Assembly: GCA_024683455.1 (NCBI GenBank)
Contig: JAIKYE010000094.1
Coordinates: forward strand, 1 to 46,095
Length of the DNA: 46,095 nt
Reading direction: 5' to 3'
Source of the DNA: Bacteroidaceae bacterium
Lineage (GTDB): Bacteria > Bacteroidota > Bacteroidia > Bacteroidales > Bacteroidaceae
Shown: piece after piece, positions 14,030-21,076 of the stretch
How the letters are laid out: each line of letters opens with the position of its first letter
Position numbering within the stretch: the stretch's first letter is position 1
The notes under the pieces: generated by a model
What the model was told of the DNA's origin: nothing
Databases searched by the model: none
What the model saw: the letters and a program-made list of their open reading frames with translations, nothing else
Made by a program: the position numbers and the translations under genes

Positions 14030-15718
14030 ATGAAAAAATCAAAGATTGTTTTGATGGCAGCAGCCGTAGTTGCACTGTCATCTTGTAGTAAGCTTGGAAA
14101 GCTCAGTTCGGATAACTTCGCTGTAACTCCCACTCCTCTTGAAGCTGTAGGCGGTCAGGTTCCTGCCACTATCAACGGTACATTCCCCGTTAAGTATATG
14201 AAGAAGAAGGCTGTTGTAACCGTAACTCCCGTTCTTAAGTATCAGGGCGGTGAGGCTGAGGGTCAGAGCGCTACTTTCCAAGGCGAGAAGGTAGAGGGTA
14301 ACGCTACCACCATCCAGTACAAGGCTGGCGGTACTTACACCATGAAGACCAATTTTGCCTTCATTGATCCTATGCTCTCCAGCGAACTCTATGCCCGTTT
14401 TGATGCTAAGCTCGGCAAAAAGACCGTTTCTATCCCTGAGGTTAAGATTGGTTATGGTGTTATTGCTACTTCTCAGCTTCTGAATCGTTGCACTATGAAC
14501 GGCGCTACTGCTCCCGATGCTTACCAGCGTATCATCGCCCAGAAGCAGGAGGCTAACATCAAGTTCCTTATTAATCAGGCCAACCTTCGTGCTAGCGAGC
14601 TCAACTCTGTAAGTATCAAGGATCTGGGTAAGATTCTCAAGGAAATCAATGACAATGCCGAGACACGTGCCCTGCAGAATATCGAAGTTAGCGCTTATGC
14701 CAGTCCCGATGGTAAGTACGACTTCAACGAGAAGTTGGCAGAGAAGCGTCAGAACGTTAGCACAGAATACCTCAAAGGTGAGCTCAAGAAGATTCGTATG
14801 AAGGCCGATGTAGATACCAAGTTCACTGCAGAGGACTGGGAAGGCTTCCAGGAACTCGTTTCTAAGAGCAACCTTCAGGATAAGGAGATTATCCTTCGCG
14901 TCCTCTCTATGTATCAGGAGCCAGAAGAGCGTGAGCAGCAGATTAGCAACATGAGCGCTGTCTATACTGATATCAAGGAGAGTATCCTCCCCGAGCTCCG
15001 TCGTGCACGTCTCATCGTTAACTACGAAGTAATCGGCCGTTCAGACGATCAGATTTTAGAGCAGTACAAGCAGGATGCCAGCAAGTTGAGTGTTGAGGAG
15101 TTGGTTTACGGTGCCAATAAGCTCACCAAGTCAGAGGCTGAGCGCAAGCAGTGGAACGAGACTATCGCTAAACAGTATCCCAGCGACTATCGTGCTCTCA
15201 ATAATATGGCTCAGCAGGCTATTGCTGAGGGTAATACAACTGCAGCCAACAACTACCTTAAGCAGGCTGCTGCTGTCAGCAAGAACGCAGCTGAGGTGAA
15301 TACCAACCTTGCTCTTCTTGCTCTCCAGAACGGTGATGTAAACGCAGCCGAGACATACCTTGCAAAGGGTAGCGGCTCAGATACCTTCAAAGAAATAATG
15401 GGCAACCTCAATATCGCTAAGGGTAACTATACTCAGGCTGCTGCTGATTTGGCAGGTGCCAACACCAACAGTGCTGCTTTGGCTCAGATTCTTGCAAAGG
15501 ACTATACCAGCGCCAAGAAGACTCTTGCTGCTGTTAAGAATGCTGACGCTATTACCAGTTACCTGCAGGCCGTTCTTGCAGCCCGCACTGGCGACGCCAA
15601 TACATTGGCTACCGCTCTCAAGGCCGCTATCCAGAAGGACAGCACCCTCGCAGCCCGCGCTGCTAACGACCTCGAGTTTGCTAAGTTTGCCGATGTTGTA
15701 AAGAGCGTTGTTAAGTAA
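14030..15718 (+). CDS. Lipoprotein with OmpA-like domain and TPR-like repeats
   Basis: The start is the ATG at 14030 (MKKSKIVLMAAAVVALSSCSK), which gives a clean lipoprotein signal with Cys at about 19; the upstream frame is repeat DNA. The 562-residue protein has a beta-rich part to about residue 150. A probable OmpA-like segment (IEVSAYASPDGKYDFNEKLAEKR, about 205-235) follows, of the kind that binds peptidoglycan. The Ala/Asn/Leu-rich C-terminal half (about 350-562) is made of TPR-like helices such as ALNNMAQQAIAEGNTTAAN. Strong codon bias suggests high expression. It is probably a periplasm-facing outer-membrane lipoprotein of structural or scaffold type. I do not recognise a named member. 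Confidence 0.75.
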   Translation: MKKSKIVLMAAAVVALSSCSKLGKLSSDNFAVTPTPLEAVGGQVPATINGTFPVKYMKKKAVVTVTPVLKYQGGEAEGQSATFQGEKVEGNATTIQYKAGGTYTMKTNFAFIDPMLSSELYARFDAKLGKKTVSIPEVKIGYGVIATSQLLNRCTMNGATAPDAYQRIIAQKQEANIKFLINQANLRASELNSVSIKDLGKILKEINDNAETRALQNIEVSAYASPDGKYDFNEKLAEKRQNVSTEYLKGELKKIRMKADVDTKFTAEDWEGFQELVSKSNLQDKEIILRVLSMYQEPEEREQQISNMSAVYTDIKESILPELRRARLIVNYEVIGRSDDQILEQYKQDASKLSVEELVYGANKLTKSEAERKQWNETIAKQYPSDYRALNNMAQQAIAEGNTTAANNYLKQAAAVSKNAAEVNTNLALLALQNGDVNAAETYLAKGSGSDTFKEIMGNLNIAKGNYTQAAADLAGANTNSAALAQILAKDYTSAKKTLAAVKNADAITSYLQAVLAARTGDANTLATALKAAIQKDSTLAARAANDLEFAKFADVVKSVVK

Positions 15719-15727
15719 ACGATTATA

Positions 15728-15804
15728 AGGTTTAATGTTTAAAGGCGGTTTTTTGAGTTGAGAGTTGAAAGTTGTTATCTATAACCGCTAACCGCTAATC
15801 GTCA
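15728..15804 (+). repeat. Heptamer array between two lipoprotein genes, unit changing in register
   Basis: From 15756 the units are AGTTGAG, AGTTGAA, AGTTGTT, ATCTATA, ACCGCTA, ACCGCTA, ATCGTCA, all on one 7-base register. Before that, AGGTTTA and ATGTTTA (15728-15741) also fit the register. The unit changes twice without losing phase. Confidence 0.75.
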
Positions 15805-15810
15805 CTTTCA

Positions 15811-16848
15811 ATGAGAAAAACTCCCCTTTTTATCATAATACTCTTAGCATTTATCTCCTGTAATCCTAACTCCGATATCGTTAGGATTACAGGAGATTTT
15901 GCTAATCTGGAGCAGGCAGAGTTCTATATCTACAGCCCTACGGGAGCTATAGACAGGTTAGATACCATAAAGATAGAGGGAGGCGAATTTGAATATACCG
16001 CCCGTATTGAAGGTGAAGCCATCTTCCGTCTTATGTATCCCAACTTCTCAGAGCTTACCATCTTTGCCCGTCCAGGCGACGAGATAGAGCTTCGGGGCGA
16101 TGCCCAGAACCTTAGCGCTGTGGATGTTGATGGTTCGGACGATAACGAGGTGTATACCGAGTTTCGCGAAGATATTACAGACCTTCCCTCCGATACATCC
16201 TTGCAGATAGCCCGCAAGGTCATCTTTAAGTATCCGCGCCTTGCTGTCAGCCGTTACCTGTTTCAGGAATATTTCTTACTCTGCGATAGCCTCAGCCACG
16301 GCGATGTAGCTGAGGTTTATGATAGCCTTTGCCGTGCCAATCCGGATGACTTAGAGCTCAGCAAGCTTTCCCGTAAGGTCAAGTCCTACGGTGTTCTTGC
16401 AGACGGGCAGCCCCTTCCTTCTTTCCGACTCCATACTCGCACCTCCGCCTTTAGTGGCAGCGAGGAAGGCCGTGAAATCAGTTCCCGAGAGTTTCGAGGC
16501 AGCTATCTCCTTATCGCCTTCTGGGGCAGTTGGAAAAGCGGTTCCCAAAGTGCCCTTTATCGTGTGCGCAGGTTCCGCAGAGAGATGGAAGCAAAGGATC
16601 TTCAACTCAAAGCCATCAGCTACTCGTTAGATGCTGACCTCCGAGAATTGACACGTATAGAGGAAGCCGATAGTGTCGACTACCATTCTTTCTGCGATTT
16701 TCAATCATTCCTCAGTCCTTTGGTTCAGCAGTGGGGAATCACAGACCTTCCCTATTTCGTCCTCGTTGGACCCGACCAAAAGATTATTGCACACGGCTCC
16801 GACTGGTTCCGGGAAATAGAACCTAAAGTGAAGAAGATATGCTTGTAA
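15811..16848 (+). CDS. DUF4369/thioredoxin-fold lipoprotein lacking the CxxC motif
   Basis: The 345-residue lipoprotein (signal to FISC, Cys17) has an N-terminal DUF4369-like beta domain (VRITGDFANLEQAEFYIY, about 24-110). A helical linker follows, then a C-terminal thioredoxin/AhpC-TSA fold (about 200-345) with the usual LPSFRLH entry and the GITDLPYFVLVGPDQKIIAHG end. The active site, normally W-C-x-x-C, reads FWGSWKSGSQS, so it has no redox cysteines. It probably binds or scaffolds rather than reduces. Codons 15-29 form a perfect inverted repeat (separate entry). The last 10 bases overlap comM. Confidence 0.8.
   Translation: MRKTPLFIIILLAFISCNPNSDIVRITGDFANLEQAEFYIYSPTGAIDRLDTIKIEGGEFEYTARIEGEAIFRLMYPNFSELTIFARPGDEIELRGDAQNLSAVDVDGSDDNEVYTEFREDITDLPSDTSLQIARKVIFKYPRLAVSRYLFQEYFLLCDSLSHGDVAEVYDSLCRANPDDLELSKLSRKVKSYGVLADGQPLPSFRLHTRTSAFSGSEEGREISSREFRGSYLLIAFWGSWKSGSQSALYRVRRFRREMEAKDLQLKAISYSLDADLRELTRIEEADSVDYHSFCDFQSFLSPLVQQWGITDLPYFVLVGPDQKIIAHGSDWFREIEPKVKKICL
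15853..15897 (+). repeat. Perfect 18-bp inverted repeat in coding sequence, aligned to codons
   Basis: Arm 1 is ATCTCCTGTAATCCTAAC (15853-15870), the loop is TCCGATATC, and arm 2 (15880-15897) is the exact reverse complement. Both arms are six whole codons: ISCNPN and VRITGD. It lies about 42 bases into the gene and spans the lipobox Cys. Confidence 0.95.
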
Positions 16849-18377
16849 AGGTATATGGGGCAACTGTACAAGGGTTGCAGGCTGTAGCAGTAACCATCGA
16901 GGTTAATGCTACAAGAGGTTGTCGGTTTGTAATGGTTGGCTTGCCGGATAATGCTGTTAAGGAAAGTCATGAGCGTATTATGGCTGCCATTGAAAATAGC
17001 GGCTATAGATTTCCTACTAGGCAGATTACCGTGAATTTAGCTCCAGCTGATGTTCGAAAGGAAGGGTCCGGTTTGGATCTTCCCTTGGCAATTGGAATTA
17101 TGGCCACAGAGGGCGAAGTTGATATTAACTTGCTAAAACGATATATGTTGGTTGGGGAGCTAAGTTTGGATGGCTCACTAATGCCAATAAAAGGTGCTCT
17201 TCCTATTGCTATCAAAGCAAGAGAACTGGGATATGAAGGATTGTTTGTACCTGAAGATAATATTAGAGAAGCAGCTGTTGTAAATAAACTGAAAGTATAT
17301 GGTGTTCGTCATATCAATCAGGTCATAGTACATCTTAATGGTATGCATCCTTTAGAGCCTACCATTATCAACACCCGTTCAGAGTTTTATGCTCAGCAAA
17401 ATGAGTTTGAATTAGATTTTTCCGACGTCAAAGGACAGGAACACGTTAAAAGGGCGATGGAAATTGCAGCCGCAGGAGGTCATAACCTTATTATGATCGG
17501 TCCTCCTGGTAGCGGAAAAAGTATGATGGCCAAACGCCTACCTGGTATTTTGCCTCCGTTGTCATTACAAGAAAGTTTGGAGACAACGCAAATTCATTCT
17601 GTTGCTGGAAAACTACCTGGTAATTGTTCGTTGATTGCCCACAGACCATTTCGTTCGCCCCATCATACGGTATCTCAGGTGGCACTGGTGGGCGGTGGGT
17701 CTAATCCGCAACCAGGTGAGATAAGTTTGGCCCATAATGGAGTTCTTTTTTGCGATGAATTGCCAGAATTTCAGAGGAGTACTTTAGAGGTTCTTCGACA
17801 ACCATTGGAAGATAGGGTTATAAATATCTCTCGTGCTAAGTATAGCGTTTCTTATCCATGCTCTTTTATGTTTATTGCTAGCATGAATCCGTGTCCGTGT
17901 GGTTATTACAATCATCCCACCAAGCAATGTTGTTGCACACCTGGGCAGATTGTCAGGTATCTAAACAAGATTTCGGGCCCTCTGCTTGATCGTATAGATA
18001 TTCAGTGCGAAATTACACCATTGTCTTTTGATGAATTAAGTAGGACTGCTCCTGGCGAGAACAGTGCGACTATTCGCGAACGCGTAGTGCGTGCTCGAAA
18101 GATACAGGAAGATCGATACAAGGATACTCCCGGAGTACATTGTAATGCTCAGATGACAAGCAGACTTATGCATCGATACGCGGAACCGGCCCCAGAGGAT
18201 ATGGATATGCTTCGTGAAGCAATGAATCGTTTACAACTCTCAGCACGTGCGTACGATCGGATTCTTCGTGTTGCTCGTACAATTGCCGACCTCGAAGGAT
18301 CCGAGCAGATTCTAACGCATCATTTACAAGAAGCAATTGGTTACCGCAATTTGGACAGAAGTTCTTGGGGAGAGTAA
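16839..18377 (+). CDS. comM: YifB/ComM-type Mg-chelatase-like AAA+ ATPase
   Basis: ComM is a hexameric helicase-like ATPase that helps integrate DNA during transformation in some bacteria; its role in Bacteroidetes is less clear. The 512-residue length is normal. The N-terminal Lon-like domain (about 1-170) includes NLAPADVRKEGSGLDLPLAI. The AAA+ domain has Walker A GPPGSGKS (221-228), Walker B VLFCDELPEF (302-311) and a Cys-rich zinc-like stretch NPCPCGYY...KQCCC (350-366). The C-terminal Mg_chelatase_C helices include RAYDRILRVARTIADL. The start overlaps the preceding lipoprotein gene by 10 bases. Codon choice looks more A/T-rich than in the preceding gene. Confidence 0.92.
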   Translation: MLVKVYGATVQGLQAVAVTIEVNATRGCRFVMVGLPDNAVKESHERIMAAIENSGYRFPTRQITVNLAPADVRKEGSGLDLPLAIGIMATEGEVDINLLKRYMLVGELSLDGSLMPIKGALPIAIKARELGYEGLFVPEDNIREAAVVNKLKVYGVRHINQVIVHLNGMHPLEPTIINTRSEFYAQQNEFELDFSDVKGQEHVKRAMEIAAAGGHNLIMIGPPGSGKSMMAKRLPGILPPLSLQESLETTQIHSVAGKLPGNCSLIAHRPFRSPHHTVSQVALVGGGSNPQPGEISLAHNGVLFCDELPEFQRSTLEVLRQPLEDRVINISRAKYSVSYPCSFMFIASMNPCPCGYYNHPTKQCCCTPGQIVRYLNKISGPLLDRIDIQCEITPLSFDELSRTAPGENSATIRERVVRARKIQEDRYKDTPGVHCNAQMTSRLMHRYAEPAPEDMDMLREAMNRLQLSARAYDRILRVARTIADLEGSEQILTHHLQEAIGYRNLDRSSWGE

Positions 18378-18392
18378 GATTCTTTATTTTAC

Positions 18393-18436
18393 ATAAAAAA
18401 AGCGCGCCGCTCAAAATTGAGTCGGTGCGCTTACGC
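18393..18436 (-). terminator. Terminator between comM and the HU gene
   Basis: A GC-rich stem (AGCGCGCCGCTCAA paired with TTGAGTCGGTGCGCT, with one mismatch and one bulge) at 18401-18431. A T tract of about eight follows on the minus strand and a shorter one (CTTTTT) on the plus strand. It serves HU and probably also comM from the other side. Confidence 0.75.
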
Positions 18437-18455
18437 TTTTTGCAAGATGTGAGGA

Positions 18456-18719
18456 TTAGAACTTAAGGTCTGCACCTGCCTTGAACTTAACAACCTTCTT
18501 GGCGGGGATGTTAATGGTCTTCTTGGTGAGGACGTTGATACCCTTGCGAGCAGCACGCTTGGCAACAGAGAATGTACCAAAACCAATGAGGGCAACCTTG
18601 TCGTCCTTCTTAACAGCTGCTGTGATGGCATCCAAAGTAGCTTCCAAAGCCTTCTTTGCATCAACTTTACTCAAACCTGCACCTTCGGCAATTTTTGCAA
18701 CCAATTCAGTCTTGTTCAT
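18456..18719 (-). CDS. hup: HU-family DNA-binding protein
   Basis: The 87-residue nucleoid protein has the classic HU layout: MNKTELVAKIAEGAGLSK, the GFGTF turn (about 46-50), and arm residues between KRAARKG and IPAKKVVKF, which grip DNA. The protein bends and compacts DNA. It is a standalone gene with its own promoter (18783-18814) and terminator. Strong codon bias fits high expression. All positions expected for a housekeeping HU appear intact. Confidence 0.96.
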   Translation of the reverse strand: MNKTELVAKIAEGAGLSKVDAKKALEATLDAITAAVKKDDKVALIGFGTFSVAKRAARKGINVLTKKTINIPAKKVVKFKAGADLKF

Positions 18720-18782
18720 AATTTAGTGATTTTAGATGTTTATAAATCAGTTAATTGTAATAAAACTCAAATTTTTCATTCA

Positions 18783-18814
18783 CAAAAATAAGGAAAGTTG
18801 ATATACGACACAAG
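18783..18814 (-). promoter_or_regulatory. Promoter of the HU gene
   Basis: On the minus strand, CTTG (plus 18811-18814), a spacer of 20, then TATTTTTG (plus 18783-18790). This is a good Bacteroidetes promoter. The AT-rich leader is about 55-60 bases. Confidence 0.65.
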
Positions 18815-18895
18815 GAATTTTGTAAAAAAATGCAAGAAAAAGCGAAAAAATCCCTTTCTAACCGTCTGATATCGCCTCTTCTGTGTTTTTTTTTG

Positions 18896-18903
18896 TATTT
18901 TTG
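18896..18903 (+). promoter_or_regulatory. -7 box before the rhomboid gene
   Basis: TATTTTTG matches TAnnTTTG and sits 27 bases before the ATG at 18931. No -33 TTTG is visible at 19-20 bases upstream. Confidence 0.5.
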
Positions 18904-18930
18904 CGCCGTAATTATGAAAGTTATGTGAGT

Positions 18931-19869
18931 ATGAATAATATGCCTCCCGTTACAAAAAACCTGCTTATCATAAATGTGTTGTTCTTTGCAGCACGATGGG
19001 CAGCGGCTCTTCCGGCCTACAATATAGATTTGGATGATGTGCTAGGCTTACACTTCTTCTTGGCGAGCCATTTCTACTTCTATCAAATCTTTACTTATAT
19101 GTTTATGCACGGAAGTTTCTCACATCTGTTCTTTAATATGTTTGCGGTCTGGATGTTCGGTCGTATCATGGAACAGACGATGGGGAGCAAGAGATTTCTT
19201 CTCTATTACCTGACATGCGGACTGGGAGCCGGCCTGATGCAGGAACTAGTGCAGTATGGTAACTACTGGATAGAGGGTATGGCGCAGTACGATATGGCGA
19301 ACATTGGTGGTGTGCAGGTTCCTATGGATGAATTCCTGAATCGATGGACAACGGTGGGTGCCAGTGGTGCTGTATATGGTATATTACTGTCTTTCGGTAT
19401 GACATTTCCCAATGAACGGATGTTTATCTTCCCACTGCCTGTGCCTATAAAGGCGAAGTATTTTGTGGTAGGATATGCCGTTATAGAACTCATGGCAGCC
19501 TTCGGTCGTCCAGGCGATGGCGTGGCTCATTTTGCTCACTTGGGCGGTATGCTGGTAGGTTTGCTACTCTTGCTGTACTGGCGCAATGGGGGCGGTAGAA
19601 ACGGTAGGGGGCATAACAACTATTATGACCGTGACTACTACGATCGAGGTGGACGGGACGGTTTCAGTTTCCGTCAGTGGTTCAGCAAGAAGTTTACGAA
19701 GAAAAATCCTGATATTAAGGTAACCTGGGGGGGTAAGTATGAGAAGGACTTTGCCTATCGTCAGCGTAAGAAAGAGGAGGAGGCTGAGTTGGACCGTATA
19801 TTGGATAAGGTTAAGAAAAGCGGCTACGCTAATCTGACGGAGGAGGAGAAGAGAAAATTGTTTAGGTGA
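18931..19869 (+). CDS. Rhomboid-family intramembrane serine protease
   Basis: The start is the ATG at 18931 (MNNMPPVTKN); the upstream frame (from 18883) covers the promoter. The 312-residue membrane protein has about six hydrophobic segments between 10 and 215. The catalytic Ser145 is in GASGAVYG and the catalytic His203 in HFAHLGG. The HxxxN-type helix (HGSFSHLFFNM) is also present. The enzyme cuts substrates within the membrane; its substrate is unknown. The tail after residue 215 is hydrophilic, rich in Gly, Arg, Tyr and Lys, and probably cytoplasmic. A G7 run lies near 19727. The nuclease-like gene follows after 10 bases. Confidence 0.92.
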   Translation: MNNMPPVTKNLLIINVLFFAARWAAALPAYNIDLDDVLGLHFFLASHFYFYQIFTYMFMHGSFSHLFFNMFAVWMFGRIMEQTMGSKRFLLYYLTCGLGAGLMQELVQYGNYWIEGMAQYDMANIGGVQVPMDEFLNRWTTVGASGAVYGILLSFGMTFPNERMFIFPLPVPIKAKYFVVGYAVIELMAAFGRPGDGVAHFAHLGGMLVGLLLLLYWRNGGGRNGRGHNNYYDRDYYDRGGRDGFSFRQWFSKKFTKKNPDIKVTWGGKYEKDFAYRQRKKEEEAELDRILDKVKKSGYANLTEEEKRKLFR

Positions 19870-19879
19870 TTAAAGGATT

Positions 19880-20950
19880 TTGAAAAAGAATATTTCGACA
19901 GGGGGGGTGACCCGTATGCTGACGGGTTTGTTCGCTGGAGCAAACGTGTGCACCGTGCTGCTTTTATGGCTGACGGTCGCCAGTACGTTTGTATCTCCTT
20001 GCGAGCATCCAACCATTTCGCTATTAGGATTGTTCTTTCCCGTCTTCCTGATAATAAATATTGCTTTTATCTTTTTTTGGCTGATTTTCCGTTTTGCTCT
20101 GATATGGATTCCTATATTGGGCTTGGTCGTGGTGGCAAGCTACGCAATGGATTACTGTCCTATCAATACGAGGGTATACGGGTCTGACAGCGCGGTGTGT
20201 ATCGTGACCTATAATTTGGGAGGCGTGCAGACGGATGAGGATCGGCGCGAGGTGATAGAATTTCTGAAGGAGAAAAGCCCAGACATAGCCTGCTTTCAGG
20301 AGATGAACGGAACTCTGATGAACATGTCCGACTTCCTACGTATGACGGACTCTATGCACTACAATAGGATAATAGGCTATGGCAAGTATATCCTAACGCG
20401 CTTCCCCGTACTGGGTGATACGATACACATAGATTATCCTACACGTGCTAATAGCAGTATGGCCTGTTGGATTCTGTGTCAGGGGGACAGTATGCTACTT
20501 GTGAGCAACCATCTGGAGAGCAATGCCCTGTCTGCCGCGGAGAAGAGTGAGTACAAGGATATGATATTGGAGCCAGAACGCGAAAAGGTGGAGCAGAACG
20601 GACGCTTGCTGCGGCGCAAATTGGGCGGAGCCGCCCATTTTCGTGGAGCCCAGACAGATACGCTGTGTGCCATAATAGATCGAAACGCAGGGAAGAGCAT
20701 GGTGATGTGTGGTGACTTTAACGATACTCCCATCTCCTATACTTACCAGAAACTAACAAAACGACTGACCTGTGCTTTTAGAAAAACGGGTAGGGGAACG
20801 GGCTTCACATATAAACAGAGTGGAATATATGTGAGGATTGACCATATCTTCTGCAGCGACGATTGGCAGTGCTTGAAGTGCTATGTGGATGACGAGGTGA
20901 GGGCTTCAGACCACTTCCCCGTAGTTGCCTATATACAGAAAAATCACTAA
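19880..20950 (+). CDS. Membrane-anchored endonuclease/exonuclease/phosphatase-family protein
   Basis: The protein has three hydrophobic N-terminal segments (about 13-100), then a catalytic EEP domain. The domain starts at VCIVTYNLGG and has QEMNG (metal-binding Glu), SNHLES, GDFNDTP and the closing SDHFPVVAYI with catalytic Asp and His. The family includes DNase I-like nucleases and phospholipid phosphatases; the substrate is unclear. Start choice is uncertain. TTG at 19880 gives a family-like MKKN start with AAAGGA upstream; the first in-frame ATG is at 19916. A run of seven G lies between the two. Probably cotranscribed with the rhomboid gene. Confidence 0.85.
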   Translation: MKKNISTGGVTRMLTGLFAGANVCTVLLLWLTVASTFVSPCEHPTISLLGLFFPVFLIINIAFIFFWLIFRFALIWIPILGLVVVASYAMDYCPINTRVYGSDSAVCIVTYNLGGVQTDEDRREVIEFLKEKSPDIACFQEMNGTLMNMSDFLRMTDSMHYNRIIGYGKYILTRFPVLGDTIHIDYPTRANSSMACWILCQGDSMLLVSNHLESNALSAAEKSEYKDMILEPEREKVEQNGRLLRRKLGGAAHFRGAQTDTLCAIIDRNAGKSMVMCGDFNDTPISYTYQKLTKRLTCAFRKTGRGTGFTYKQSGIYVRIDHIFCSDDWQCLKCYVDDEVRASDHFPVVAYIQKNH

Positions 20951-21010
20951 TATTATGGTCATAATGTATAAATTTTATCACAAAAAACTACGTGGTTAAG
21001 GAAAAATGTG

Positions 21011-21018
21011 TATCTTTG
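21011..21018 (+). promoter_or_regulatory. -7 box before secDF
   Basis: TATCTTTG matches TAnnTTTG; the leader to the ATG at 21077 would be about 52 bases. The -33 region gives no TTTG. The leader is A-rich, typical of efficient Bacteroidetes translation starts. Confidence 0.55.
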
Positions 21019-21076
21019 CGCACTATTATGTAACTGAACGAAAACATATAAAACAACAAACATAATTAATTAAACG

